A DNA stretch of 64,000 nucleotides from Branchiostoma floridae. Taxonomy: Eukaryota > Chordata > Leptocardii > Amphioxiformes > Branchiostomatidae. Positions 35,001 to 45,609 of this stretch are shown here, in pieces. The DNA is taken from contig NC_049997.1 of assembly GCF_000003815.2 (NCBI RefSeq), positions 16,231,189 through 16,295,188 of the forward strand, read 5' to 3'. The notes beneath the pieces were generated by a model that did not search any database, had not been told where the DNA came from, and saw only the letters and a program-made list of their open reading frames with translations. The translations under genes and the position numbers were made by a program. The first letter of the stretch is position 1; the number at the start of each line of letters is the position of its first letter.

Positions 35001-38000
35001 ACTAAGGGTAGGGTAAGGCAATGGGTTAGGAATCAAAGAATGAGTGCAGTACTGTGTTTGTATCATACGTATTTTTTTAACGACTGTATGTACGTACACA
35101 TACAAGTGAATGGCAACGAAATGGGTATGTGTCATTCAAGATGTATACTATAACAAAATCAATTCTGGTATTTACAACCTGTCATAGAATTAACTGATGC
35201 AATAGATGTTATGGGGTATTAGGTGTAAGGGTGTTTTAATTTAGTTTGTATTTAATATACAGAAATTGAACTAATAATTACATTATTACAACATACGATT
35301 CATAAGCACAATACGCTAAGTACATCTAGTTGTGAAAGGATAAGGATACTTACCGAGACCGAAAAAGACACTGCGCAAACTCCAAATTGTAGCTTTCCTC
35401 CGCCAATCACAGCCAATGTCTGTAAGGTTTTGGAGTCCCACACTCTAACATGAGGCTGAAGTAGAGAGAAAATAGAAACATTTGGTTTAAAATAATCGTA
35501 TACAAACTAGTGGTCTCCATATCAAGGTGTGTGTGCAATGTTGTAAAAAGGGGATTCTTACCACATTTTTGTCATTTTTGTACTATTACCAATAAATTGC
35601 TCTGCTATTTAAATTTATGCAACGTCATATTGTTATGCTATTCACGTAAAAGTCGTATCCATTCAGTTCCTGTAAACATTAAAGAAGTACTTCATGAAGC
35701 TGTGGTGAACAAAATAAAATGTGGAATACTTCAGCAGATCAAGCAAAATAAATATTGTCACTAGATTCTCCCACAAACAGTCTAAGTAGGCTAATATTTT
35801 AAACCAACGTTATAGCCCCTTACCTTGTACCAGTTGGGATCAGGAGTTCCATAGAATCCGTCAAACTTTTCGTATACAGAGATCTGAAGGGAGAAATAAC
35901 AGTTTATATATCTACCGTAAAGTGAGTTATAGTAGGTAATAATTCATTCAATAAAATTCGTTAGGGCGTATATTCATACAAAACACCTTCAAGGTCGTGT
36001 ATGCTATCATTCGGACCAGATGTAGTGCCAAAATGGACAGTTGCAACCAGTATTTTAACCTGTTTTCTGAGGATTCCATTTGACCCTTTCTTCTACTACC
36101 AGAACGAGAAGAAATATGGCGTCTGTTCATGGGAAATTCCAAACAAACCAAGCAAAGCAATTTGAACTAAGACTGCCTTTCGCTCAGAGCTCTTTCACGT
36201 GCACAATCATTTTGGATCGTCATTACCCTCACCTGTTCTCTCCGGTTGACCCCCATTACCTGTCCGCTCGTCACCAGGACACCCGCGGGATGGACCGCCA
36301 GACTGAAGTGTGATAACAACAGATATGCTATATTACAGAGCACTAGAAAGGCTCCGCTCCTGTGGCGTTACCAAAAAGGGCACTCTGGGCCCGATAGAGC
36401 ATTTTCCAACAATGTCATTCCATTCATATCCTTATTTGGAGAACAACTGTTATAAACTCAGTGATAGCCTGTAGAAATATAATAATATACATCATTTGAC
36501 AGATCCCATTGCATGCTGGGAACGGCAGAGTATTATGGGTAACACACGAATAAACTAAAATGACAGAGGCGTCATGATAATGATTTTGTTTGATGTTTGA
36601 AAAGGTTTGAAACAGTCCCTGGCCAAAAAAGTGTACCAATGTCAGAGAATATTCCAAGGTCAAAGACGATGTGAAACACAAATTTAAAACAAAGAATCTA
36701 TTGTTCGGTATACTACATTTTTTGTGTACATGTGTTCAGTCATATCCCCAACCTTCCTGACCACATAGAAAAAATACCTCCTTGCCTTATTTTCTATCAC
36801 TAATAGAGGCTATGACACTAATTTGTCAGACCATGTGGCAGCGTCCTTCAGCGATCTACATGCAAAGTGCATGCAAAACGTACTATCGTTGCTATCCACA
36901 GACATATCGCTAGAGGGCACAACTGTGTGGTCTCGCCAAATCAACTTGGCCTTACCATTGTATACTGGAGTTGTGCCCCAGGTAGTGTCTCTGTGTGCCG
37001 GCTCTAGGGTCGTACAGCACCGCGACTGACGCGATGTTGTAGATGATCTCACCGCTAGCGAGCTCGTGTAGGTTATCGGCACAGTCACGGCCACGGTAGC
37101 CGTATCTGAACAAAATGTTAAGCTCATGACAAAACAAGACAGCGGATAAAATAGAAAGACGATACGAAATAAGGCACAAAAGAAAAATAATGGTTTACAT
37201 TAATAGTAAGACCGAATTTTTACCATACAACGTGATTGTATTGCAATAAGTATAGTTTACCTAAGATTAAGTAGAGTATAAGTATTCAAACGTTGTAAAG
37301 GTTGGATCATTTTATAACTGTCAAAATTCTGTATGATTGTAGAAACGAGGGTACGTAGTCCATGAGTGTATCCATTTGATGAAACACCTCATCCCAACGT
37401 GATGCTTGTAAGAAAATAAGCTGTAATTTGGGGGATCACCAATGGAAAATTTTTCCTAAGCGACGAAGGAAGGTATACTTAAAATGAGTTGATGGTTTTT
37501 TTTTAATACTCAAATCGCTAGTTTGTATTAGAGACTAATTGCAATACTCAACTAAAGAGGGTTTATCAAATAGTCCTGGATTCGTTGAAAATTGGACACT
37601 GACAGTTTTTATCCCATAGCTTATGGTTGAATAAAGATTTGAATACAGAACTGTCTAAAGAGCTTTGAGGATATTAAACGATCCTAGTGAGCGAGGGGTC
37701 ATTGACCTGCTAGACAACAAAACAGTACCTTTAAAGGTGAAGGCCCCTAGGCTATATTACAAAACACGTCTGAACATGTTATGCAAATCGAGACGATGGT
37801 CGAGACTAGGCCGTTTACAAGTCAGGGGCCTTCACCTTTGACATATTATCCACAATCCCAGTCGCCACACATGCGCACTAGTACTCGGAATAGCGAATAA
37901 GCTTAGTCGTTCTTTCCATAAATTGTGCAAAGTGCAAACTTGCCCAATATGCCAGTGAGATATCTCTAAGCCTAGCCATTTTGAATACGCTTTATAAGAT

Positions 38001-41000
38001 CATCCTGGATTCGTTGAAGATTAATTTCGGCGCTGATGATTTTTATTCTATAGATTATGATGGAATAAAGACTATTTAATGTGTTTATGGGGTACTTAAG
38101 GATGTTGATGAGCAAAGGTTCATTCACCTATCATAGAACAATTCATTCACCTAGTAAACCCAATTCAGTCTGTTCTAGGAGGCAGACAATCTAATGAGCG
38201 ATTTTGAATTTCAAGCAATATTTAATACAGTTATTCAGCTATAAACGTATTTCATACTTCTAGCACACCCGTATGACCATATCGTTTAATAGTATGAAGC
38301 AAAATATCTTTGAAAAGTTTATTTCCACATTTTGAACCTGAAATCTCTGTTTGTTTGTGTCTATTTATTTGTTTGTTTATTTTTCCACATCAAAGGATAC
38401 ACCCATTCTGCACGTAGCATTTCAGTTGGCAGAGTCGACTCCTTTTTGGCGCCTTGGTCTGCTGAATCGGAGGGCGCGAACATGGTGATGGGGCGGCCTC
38501 GCAGGTACTGACGAAACACTCCATTTTGTCCTTGCGTGAAGAAAACAACATTGTCATGTAATTAGTTATCTAAAAGGTAAAGATAACGGCAGTCTTATGG
38601 CCGTTTTGAGGTCGTATGGAGCAGTGGGTTGTTATCCACTGTGTCTAGGACACTGTATTGCAAGGCGGAGCCCATCCCTCTCCTTCCACTGCCTTTTACA
38701 TCCCCAACCGAAGGCAGGTACCGGTTTTTACACCTGGGTGGAGCGATGAAAATCGTGTAAAGTGCCTTTCTCAAGGGCACAGTGGTTCTCTGGCTGTGGA
38801 ATTTGCTAATAGTCACGCGGCTATTCGGCGCTACAATTAGTAATTACGATAATGCATGTCCACTTTAATTCAAGGATAAGATGAAGGTTTTCAATTATTT
38901 CTTTTGTGTATCATCATCATCATTTGTCATCGTCATGATGAGGTGCATCGTTTTGCCAATGATATATATTTCGTGTATAATTTGAAAAAAAAAAAACAGA
39001 CTCAGAATGGACACGAATATCAGTTTTTCTTGACACTTACACAGCCGGCTTAAGCTATTAGTATATTGTACAAACCTGTTCTAGTTTATAGCAATGTAGC
39101 GATTAATGAGAAGTATACAATGTTATACGTTTTTCGACCCATTTGGTAGCTTTTCTTATCGGCCAGACGTTTCAGATAGCATCAATTATCTTTTCTAGGT
39201 CACTTACGAAAGATAATGGGTGCTACCTTAACATGTACTACACCATGCTATGTGATTTTCTATGTGTACATATTGTATATGATGTATATATATATACGAT
39301 GAACATTTGTAGATTTGTAACCATTTTGCTATGTTAATGATAGTGGTTTTATATTGACAATGTTTACTGCAATGATTTTATATGTAACTTAACATGTATT
39401 GTTCTCTCCCAGGGCTAGCCCTTGGCAATAGCCTATGGCTACATTTGCTTGAGTAACTTTTGTATTGTGTGCGGGTAACTTTGTCGACCCACAAACTGGG
39501 ACTCGAATTAGCTACAGACAAGTAAGCTTGACATAGATGCACAAAAGGTCAATGACCGAACATCTTCCATATTTCGACAAAGAACATAAATACTATTACT
39601 AAGTCTTATTTACCTTTGGCTACAAGACAGTTCTAAACATAACGTTAGAGTTTGAACCGAAAGAAACGTAGCCAAAACAATAACATTAGTGCCCTTGGTT
39701 TCTAAAAAGGCCTGATTATTGTGTTGTACGGATAACATCAATTGTCCTTCTCCCCACCCCCAAAATCGACCATACTCTGTTAATCCATCAAAACAGTTGG
39801 AAAATGAGCAACTATATGCAGTAGATTGGGAAAACATCATTAAATGGATAATGATGTCGTAGAATCAAATCCATAATAAAGTAGAAAAATTAGTCAATTC
39901 CACATTATTCCCAAGATGGTATTTCTTGCCTTTTGTTCCAACATTTAAGAAATATTCCTAACATTCTAACTGTGATAAGTAACTGTTTATAACTGTTTTT
40001 AACATCTGTATGATGTTCTAAATATTTTCTACAGAATTCATACGTATTAGAAACATTTCTAGCATCAAATGCATCATTTATGTTAGTTTCTAAACTGTTC
40101 CAATACACATTCATCAGTTGTGATCACATGTTCGAACATTGAAACAATATTGAGATATGAAAGAACATAGTATGTGTGTTCAGTCATTTGTTCAACCTTC
40201 CTTGCCACTTCGATCTTTCAAGAAGGCAACTATTTTGTCCATTTTTTTCTTCACAAGCTCGCATTAGTTTTGGGGTCCCCAGAGGATGCCATCCATATAA
40301 TAAAATCGACACGCCTTAACGTACAGTCACATTGTTCTTTTACCCAAGGACGCTATCTCATATAATCAAACATAATGTCCTTGTTTGTAAGGGCAATGAC
40401 CCGTAGCTCAACGTTTGGAGATAAACACCAGTAGTCAACAATTACACATCTGGACAATAAAGTTTCCAATCTACACCGACACGAAATGTACGTTAACACG
40501 GCATGCCACGAAGTCATTAAATGAAATGTATTCAGTGTTTTTGCATTAGATCTACTTTCTGATAAATGTCCGTTCAAATTATGTTTTGCATGATGTTACT
40601 AAGGTCAATGACCCGTATCTTCGACGTTTCGACCTAACCACAAATCTTCAACATGCTTGACTACATTTGTTGTTGTTTTATGTGAAGAAGATTTAAATCT
40701 ATATACCCGGCTACGAAATGCATGAAATCTACAAAAACGTGGCCAGAAAATGACATGTTTTCTGTGTCCCTGCATTCATTTCTTATAAATGTCCATTCAA
40801 ATTATGTTTTATACAACGTACGCAACTAAGGCCAATGACCCGTGTCTTCAACGTTTCGACCTAACCACAAATCTTCAACATGCTTGACTGCGTTTAGAAC
40901 ATGTTTTGTAAAGACACCTGCACTATGAAGAAAGTGAATCTACACTGATACAAAATTTACGTTAACACCACTGTCACTAAAACGTAGTCAGAAGAAGAAA

Positions 41001-41967
41001 TGTTTCAGTGTATATTTGCATTAGATTTAAGATAAATGTTCTGTCACCTTGTGGTTTTATACGACAAAAGTAACGTCCCATAGATGTGTACACTATGATT
41101 ATCTATTGTCCTGGGGGCTCTGTATGCTGACGGTTGAAAACATCATTCGTAAGTAAACAAAGAGATACGCCAAAAAACAGTTACTCAAGACAGTTTCCAA
41201 AAAACATATCCAGTTGCTTGAGTATACGTAACTGCTTTTATCGTATCTTATTACCTGGATGTCTAACCTTTATTGACGTAAACAAGGAGATGTTTGTGGA
41301 ATCATAAATTTCATATTTTAATCTCGCATGCCTCAACTCAGTACTCAGCAGTTAAATTATACAAACGCTATGAAATATTTGAATTGAATTACCGGTAGAA
41401 TTTTAGAATATAAGAACATTTACCTATTGGCTTGTCAGTAATTTCTTGCTTCTTGAACTCAACAGATGACCCCGACATGCGAAGCGTTGAAGTCGATTCC
41501 GAAACAAATCGTCTCTGTTTGGCCATTTCTGCAGTTTTATCCCCCGTCAGGTTGAAAATAGGCAGAGACTGCCCTCTCAAAAGAGGCTTCGGTTTTGGTG
41601 GCATTTTCTTGCTCTTTTCTTCGTTCTTTTCTCCGGTTAGGTTGAAAATTGGTACTGATTCAACTCTCAGTAGCGGTTTGGGCTTTGGCATCTGCTTGCT
41701 CTTTTCTTCGGTTTTCTCCCCCGACAGTTTAAAATTTGGTGACGATTCAACTCTCAGTAGCGGCTTGGGCTTCGAGGTTCTCTTCAACTGTGGTGAATTC
41801 GTTGCTTTCGAGTCTTCAGTAGAAGATTTGGCCACTGGCTGACGGTGTTGTTGTTGCAGTTGTTCATCACTGGCCTCTGCGATGACCTCGTTCAGTTTGA
41901 ACGCAGGCATGGATTGTCCTCTTATTAGAGGCTTAGGCTTCAGTTTTGCCTTGGTAGGGCCATTCAT
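20520..41967 (-). CDS. EML-like microtubule-associated protein (HELP plus WD40 repeats)
   Basis: Seventeen coding exons join in one frame: 41967-41424, 38530-38401, 37105-36956, 36302-36260, 35883-35824, 35455-35354, 27912-27817, 27381-27223, 26566-26470, 25840-25683, 25103-24957, 24597-24466, 24031-23964, 23408-23223, 22840-22678, 21742-21584, 20939-20520. They sum to 2814 bases (937 residues plus stop). The first exon holds a basic, low-complexity N-terminus with four KPKPLxRxxS repeats (about residues 10, 66, 94 and 124). The HELP motif spans exons 2-3 (RGRPITMFAPSD, AEWV, YGYRGRDCADNLHELASGE). WD40 blades follow, such as GHADELWGLAAHP, LAIGSHDNHIYMY, SGHSSFVTHLDFS and GHGSHVTSVSFLHGDDWLIS. 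The single HELP/WD array is the EML1-4 layout, not the triple array of EML5/6. A Ser/Thr-rich tail ends the protein. I see no N-terminal trimerising coiled coil. EML proteins bind and stabilise microtubules. Intron 35354-27912 contains the KCTD-like cluster. The ATG at 41967 has context TTCACCATGA. Confidence 0.92.
21786..21870 (-). pseudogene. Duplicated fragment of an EML exon
   Basis: About 80 bases repeat the 5' part of exon 21742-21584 plus its acceptor and adjacent CAAA-rich intron, 109-110 bases away (for example CTGCTGCCACATGCCGAACA in both). The copy has an acceptor but is cut before a donor, so it cannot be a full exon; it could be a decoy acceptor. Confidence 0.8.
22186..22318 (-). 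repeat. Dispersed repeat, family B copy
   Basis: Contains AACTGGATATGATTTTGG, CAGACATTTCAGGTAG and, at the far end, TACTACCTGGATGTCAAAC. The same words appear at 29636-29790, 32672-32760, 41163-41276 and 63196-63375. Noncoding. Confidence 0.5.
22989..23142. mobile_element. Small MITE, family C copy 1
   Basis: Starts CAGTAGAAGCCAGTTAATTG after TA and ends TTAAGCAGCTTCTATTG. The interior (CACGGAATCCCAAATCCGGT, AGCTAGATAACTTCG) matches the element at 25467-25640 in inverse orientation. Lies in an EML intron. No coding capacity. Confidence 0.7.
23733..23882. mobile_element. Small inverted-repeat element
   Basis: Left end TTCGGCTCATAATACACTTT and right end AAAGTGCATTATAAGCCGAA pair as inverted repeats; an inner hairpin (CGCTGATTACTGG and its inverse) fills the middle. 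Weaker pairing (CTCTCTG, CAGAGAG) extends outside. Lies in an EML intron. Confidence 0.65.
25467..25640. mobile_element. Small MITE, family C copy 2
   Basis: Starts CAGTAGACGCCGCTTAATTG and ends CAATTAACTTGTTTCTACTG, flanked by TA at 25465-25466 and 25641-25642. Matches the copy at 22989-23142 in the opposite orientation. The TA target fits a Tc1/mariner or pogo-type donor. Lies in an EML intron. Confidence 0.75.
25925..26265 (+). repeat. Dispersed repeat, family D copy 1, ending in a CA microsatellite
   Basis: Shares ordered words with 28670-28997: CCCTGCAGTT, GGGCCCGAACATACA (GGGCCCAAACATACA), TCTGCAGTACCAAGG, CTAAATATCATTACAATC (CCAAATATCATTAAAATC), TAGAGGTT, then (CA)n at 26188-26246. 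Lies in an EML intron. Confidence 0.6.
26940..27160. mobile_element. MITE with CTGTAAATGC ends and TA target
   Basis: Left end CTGTAAATGCTGAAATGTTC, right end GAACTTAAATGCATTTACAG, flanked by TA at 26938-26939 and 27161-27162. The ends are followed inward by CGCGG/CCGCG runs. 221 bases, no coding capacity. Lies in an EML intron. Confidence 0.75.
28383..29531 (+). CDS. KCTD-like BTB protein A
   Basis: Two exons, 28383-28633 and 29084-29531, join at phase 2 (donor CCAG/GTAGGG, acceptor CCCGCAG) into 232 residues. Exon 1 carries a potassium-channel-tetramerisation (T1) BTB domain: WVRLNVGGTMFETTRTTL, then YRIDRDPEVFRVLLNFAR. The BTB runs into exon 2 (TPQVTSDMILADAGFYML) and a C-terminal part with HHNGLIF and ordered cysteines (C-x4-C, CISC, then WCHKCLRCLEC), possibly metal binding. 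KCTD proteins commonly pair with Cullin-3 or other partners; the partner here is unknown. The gene lies inside the largest intron of the opposite-strand EML gene, first of three tandem copies. Its intron holds a family D repeat. Confidence 0.87.
28670..28997 (+). repeat. Dispersed repeat, family D copy 2, ending in a CA microsatellite
   Basis: Same block order as 25925-26265, ending in (CA)n at 28946-28997. It lies in the intron of KCTD-like gene A. Confidence 0.6.
29636..29790 (+). repeat. Dispersed repeat, family B copy
   Basis: Contains GGTTAGACATTTTAGTA, TGTTACTCAAGCATATGGCT and CAGTCAGACGTTTCAT. It follows KCTD-like gene A; an equivalent copy follows gene B at 32672. Confidence 0.45.
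29791..31197 (+). repeat. Inter-gene part of the KCTD tandem array, with orphan leader fragments
   Basis: Between genes A and B. The part at 30500-30760 resembles 33150-33320 (TGGACTTTTATGCATGGTGC versus CTGAACTTTTATGCACGGTG; GGCAACTTCAACAACGTCT versus GGCAACTTTGACAATGTCT). A leader like those before the KCTD genes (TTGCCCATCAACAGTCAAAG) occurs at 30963, but no BTB exon follows it, so it is an orphan copy. The ORFs at 30522-30984 are not domain-bearing. Confidence 0.5.
30999..31129. repeat. Perfect 20-bp inverted repeat in the KCTD leader region
   Basis: CTGTTATAGTTTCGCCCTTT at 30999 and its exact inverse ending at 31129 enclose 131 bases. The left arm also recurs, diverged, in the gene B leader at about 31237 (GTCATAGTTTCGCCCTC). 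It may be a small foldback element or an inverted piece of the leader. Confidence 0.6.
31306..32577 (+). CDS. KCTD-like BTB protein B
   Basis: Exons 31306-31553 and 32133-32577 join at phase 2 (donor GCAAG/GTATGG, acceptor CCACAG) into 230 residues. I chose the ATG at 31306 (MASEEANATS) because it aligns with that of gene A; an in-frame upstream ATG at 31264 would add 14 residues. The BTB part is the same as in A: 157 bases (31367-31523) are identical to 28447-28603. The exon 2 product is clearly diverged yet keeps HHNGLIF, C-x4-C, CISC and WCHKCLRCLDC, and ends ICLP. Second of three tandem copies in the EML intron. Confidence 0.87.
32672..32760 (+). repeat. Dispersed repeat, family B fragment
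   Basis: GGTTAGACATCCAGGTAATA and ACTCAAGCAACTGGATATGA, as in the other family B copies. Follows KCTD-like gene B. Confidence 0.5.
33629..34950 (+). pseudogene. KCTD-like copy C, first exon broken
   Basis: The leader AACAACAAAATG is directly followed at 33630 by ACTCGGGCTTCTCTCCGCC, which in A and B lies in the middle of the BTB. About 180 bases from after the start codon through the first half of the BTB are deleted. The remaining frame from that ATG stops soon (MTRASLRLLTESTG). The donor at 33719 is intact. Exon 2 (34521-34950) is open, with LLRQGALEAREGL, HHNGLVL, C-x4-C, CISC and WCHRCLRCFDC, ending ICLP. Exon 2 could still be used with another first exon; otherwise this is a recent pseudogene. 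Confidence 0.75.
37560..38150 (+). repeat. Diverged direct duplication in an EML intron
   Basis: TAGTCCTGGATTCGTTGAAAATT at about 37571 recurs at about 37998 as ATCCTGGATTCGTTGAAGATT, followed in both by a GATT/GTTTTTAT block, TATGGTTGAATAAAG versus TATGATGGAATAAAG, and GAGCGAGGGGTCATTGACCT versus GAGCAAAGGTTCATTCACCT. Spacing about 430 bases. A foldback element lies between the copies. Confidence 0.55.
37733..37839. mobile_element. Short foldback element
   Basis: AAAGGTGAAGGCCCCTAG at the left and CAGGGGCCTTCACCTTT at the right pair as inverted ends around about 70 bases. No coding capacity. Confidence 0.65.
38580..38840 (-). repeat. SINE-like repeat, family E (reverse, partial)
   Basis: Contains CCCATCCCTCTCCTTCCACT, TTTACACCTGGGTGGAGCGA and CCTTTCTCAAGGGCACAGTG. 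The reverse of the first part matches 55137-55170 (GGCAGTGGAAGGAGAGGG). The tRNA-like head is missing here. Confidence 0.55.
40370..41060. repeat. Three tandem copies of a ~220-bp unit
   Basis: CAATGACCCGT occurs at 40394, 40606 and 40833, each followed by CAACGTTT or GACGTTTCGACC. The second and third copies share GACCTAACCACAAATCTTCA and ACATGCTTGACT; the first two share TCAAATTATGTTTT at their ends. Noncoding, inside EML intron 1. Confidence 0.75.
41163..41276 (-). repeat. Dispersed repeat, family B copy
   Basis: Contains CATATCCAGTTGCTTGAGTA and TATTACCTGGATGTCTAACC, with AGATACGCCAAAAAACAGTTA at the left. It forms a partial inverted pairing of its own ends (ACTCAAG... and ...CTTGAGT). 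Confidence 0.5.
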
Positions 41968-43325
41968 GGTGAAAATCCCACCTTTTCTTCCCCAGCTGAC
42001 ACGTAGGAGGTTCAAAAAAGAGATGTCAAGAACTCGGTCGTGTCATTGGTTGTTAGATACTACCTGGCTTTCCTTAGTGAGACCTAGGTTGAACTGATCC
42101 GTCCAACCGATTTGTCAGTTACAAAAGGGACATTAGATGTGTCACATTGTAGGACCGGTTGGGCTGGTATCTAGGGACGTCCCTCGCTCACAAAAGTGTG
42201 CAGAAATTAGAGATTAGCGGGAGAAAGGGAGTGGGTTAGAGGCAAGAGAAACGGTTGAGTGCCGTCTAAATGCTTGATGAAGCCATGCGGGTTTGAAGCA
42301 ACAAAAATGTTCCAGATTAAAAAAAAAACATAAACAGGTATAATGTGACAAGAAATTCACAAGCAACTGAAGCTAAGATTTTAGATAAATACAGACACAG
42401 GTATGTAATAAACTACGTACCAAGTAGTATTCACATATTAATATAACAGAGTTCCAAGTAGTTTTGCGAATTTTCTTATATCCTGTATTTACATGCACAT
42501 CCGACCTAGGATCTTTCATTGATGAAAGCTCCTTGATTCAACACTGTAGTGCTGACGAATTTCAGCATTGGAAAGTGCTGACACATATTATGTACAGATG
42601 TCGAGCAATAAAGTTCATCATCATATAATATTTTCCGCCCTCGAAAAAGAGTACAGTGGTGGTCTACTCTGAGATATTGTAATTATGATATGTTAGTTTC
42701 CAAAACAAGTCAAGAGCAACGCATCTTTTGGTTATTATACTTTCGTTTCTATCTGTCACATAGAAATTAAACTCATAGGCCTAAGTGAGAAAATGTTGTG
42801 TTTCCGATTAATGCCCCGACGTCCATTGCTGAGGTCACTTTGACCATTGAACACCTGGAATATATACCAGTGCGGAAATTTGTGGTTTTCGTAAACTTGC
42901 AACTCTAAAGCTGTTGATAGCTGACCAGTACTAGGGGGTAGTAGTGTACGTATGGCCTTGCATGATCTACAGATCTCTAAACCCCAACCTTTTGACCTAG
43001 CCTTTGTTTCCACAATATTTCGTTCGGGGCCTGCAAATGTCGGGCAGGTCGCTAGGAGCGTGATTTAGCCATGTCTTCTGACCTCCCTGTATTTCATTGA
43101 CGTCGGTTGGACTGCTAGACAAAAATGCTTTCTCCATATTGTCCTGTGACATCATAGCAAACGTCTCTCAAAAACCTTTCTTACGAGAAGCAGAAAAGCA
43201 AAGGTCATCAAAACTTGCAATTGTTTGTAATATACAATGATAATGTAGAGTTGCATCTCAGAAGAACAATTTGTCAATTTTGTTGTTAAGCAAGTCACTG
43301 TGGAAGGTTCTGAAGTGGTTACCAT

Positions 43326-43733
43326 TAGGGCTGGGTATCGGTACATTGTACCGCGGTACAAAACCGATTTTTCATATTGGACCGGTCCATAAAAAAACGG
43401 ACCTGAAAAAATTAAGCGGACCGGATGTTGGACCGGTTAGAAAATAAATAGATTATTTTATCAGGCATTCACACGTTTTGCCGCTTGCAGGTGGAAGAAA
43501 ATAACAAGAATGAAGTAGAGTTTATAGTAATTTCTACCAAGTTTGACAGCCAATCGTACAGGTGTATTTAGCGTCGTAGGGTTTTAAAACGCCAGTGTAA
43601 ATCTAATACTCCACCAAACAGATTTCTTTGTAGTGAAATGGACCGTTGGTATGAGTCATACTGAATCAGGCCCAGATTCAGGTCCGGACCTGATCCTCTG
43701 GACCTGAATTTTCTGTACCGGTACCCACCCCTA
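43326..43733. mobile_element. hAT-type MITE with 8-bp target duplication
   Basis: The ends are TAGGGCTGGGTATCGGTAC and the inverse of TAGGGGTGGGTACCGGTAC, with the perfect 8-base repeat GTTACCAT directly outside (43318-43325 and 43734-43741). An 8-base target duplication is characteristic of hAT transposons. The 408-base interior has no transposase. A related fragment lies at 62560-62770. Confidence 0.85.
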
Positions 43734-44550
43734 GTTACCATGGTTTCTACCAGTATATGACGTAATAGGGGGGGGGGGGTTGTATAACTGGTAATTTACT
43801 TGTAAATTCAGGAATCAAGAACTGAAAGTATGATTTGTAATACAGTATAAATGTTCAATATCATCATAAGGGTCTATATTTTGTATAAACATTTATGTTC
43901 CTCAAAAAATATCTATGAAGGTTGTTTGTAATCAATAAATGTTGTATTCTAGTGTCATAAGCACTTTAAAGGAGCATGATTCCACTCCACACGGGAGACT
44001 ATTTTTTTCCGATAGATATTAATTTTAGGAAGTGATAACTGCATACTACTTCACATTATACGATAAAGTACCCAGTTGCACCACATGCCTCAAAAGCATT
44101 CAGTCTTCTACTAATTATATATAACTCCCCAAGTACCCTCTAATTGAATTAATCCTATGGCTGAATACAATGCAAAGCTTTTAACGGTTACAAAACTAAT
44201 TTCAGGTTCGCTAAGAAATCTCGTCTTGTTCTTGTATTCTTTGCTATCTTATGAGCAATTTGCCTTCTCGGTGTGCTTAGCGTACCTCATTTATTCCAAA
44301 AATATGTACGATAAACAGTGTTTTTGCGTATAGGGAATGCATGGGTAGGGTCTGCATGGGTTTAGTAAGTGTCAATATTGTAAACATCACGTAATTCATC
44401 CCAAGGTGAATTCCACAAAATTCGGCTGATTATGTATTCATTGCCACATTATCTATTGGAAAACAAGACTCCCTTCTGGAGTGGAATGCCCCTTTTAACA
44501 CACACATCATATCACACAAGTCTATTTTATGTACCACATGTTATAGCACC

Positions 44551-44556
44551 TTTATT
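44551..44556 (-). terminator. Candidate polyadenylation signal of the Bcl-2-like gene
   Basis: AATAAA on the minus strand, about 1.05 kb past the stop codon at 45610. It is one candidate in an AT-rich UTR. Confidence 0.3.
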
Positions 44557-45609
44557 AACAGCCCATATGTACAGTCATATTGAAGGAGCATTGAAAGAGA
44601 GTTGGTAGATTTTGATGCGTTTACATGTATAAGTACAGTACAACAAACAATCCTGCATTTTTACAATTCAGATAGCTATTTGCATATGTCAATCATTTCT
44701 CCAGTAAGGAGATTTGCTGTTTTCATCAGATCCTGAGAGGGCTATGTACAATTTTTTGAATGTCAAATTTGTTTTCCTGACACTATACTGTGATTTTCCC
44801 TGGGAAAGATTAAAGATGCGTAAAAAAACAGTCTTTGATATACAGCTGCTGTTCTTAATTTGCTATCTCTTAAAAATGTAAACATGGCTAAGACATTGCT
44901 CCATTGTCTTAGAGCAGCAAAGTGAAAAAAATCATTTCTGAAAAGCACTTGTGGGAATTATAATGATACTTCCTATAAAAATTTGCTGCAAAGAGTAAGA
45001 ACATTTTTGCACACATTTCTGTTTATAACAGAACTTGAACAGTCAAATAGCTTGACAGTTAAAAGTCAGTATTTACATATTTCATTTGTTAAAATTCCTA
45101 TTTCTAAACCAGGTTTAAAACGTGCAACAGCCCTTAGTGAGAAAAGAAAACTTTGAAATACTTTTTATCATGCAGCAACAATATTCAGCATCAAAAAGAT
45201 GTCACTATTTTTAGTAGGATTTTCCTGTTTGACAAAACTGTGCAAGGACAAATATCTATTGGGAAAAATATACTCATCCATGCATCATATTAGTCATATA
45301 CACATACATGTGCTACCAGTTATAGTGCATTAACTGGCATTAACAGCATACATGCACTTACATTTTGTAGCAACAAGATCTGAACAATTTTTGGTTTGTT
45401 TTAGACTTGCATAGAAGAAAAATTCTCATAACAACGATAACAGTTGCAAAAAAATTGCACTGCATATTGATAAAAGTTCCAAAACCGAACAACAGAACAG
45501 AATCTATGACTACAATTCAGGTGCTATGTTTCTTCTATCCCATAAACCATCAGCATTTTTTTAAATAGTACTAGTATGTACAATTAAAAAAGAGTTCTTC
45601 TTGTGAAGA

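Larger units (their letters stand above)
41968..45609. other. EML 5' region, then intergenic DNA and the Bcl-2-like 3' UTR
   Basis: Upstream of the EML ATG the exon extends at least to an acceptor-like site near 42000 (CACGTGTCAG on the minus strand), so a noncoding exon may lie further right; I could not place it or a promoter. A hAT-type element lies at 43326-43733 and a poly-G run at 43768-43779. From about 44550 to 45609 is probable 3' UTR of the Bcl-2-like gene. No other coding gene found. Confidence 0.4.

Noticed and set aside
41968-42015. Upstream start for the EML protein at 42015
   Set aside because: The codon there is TTG on the minus strand, not ATG; the first ATG in frame is at 41967 in a good context.
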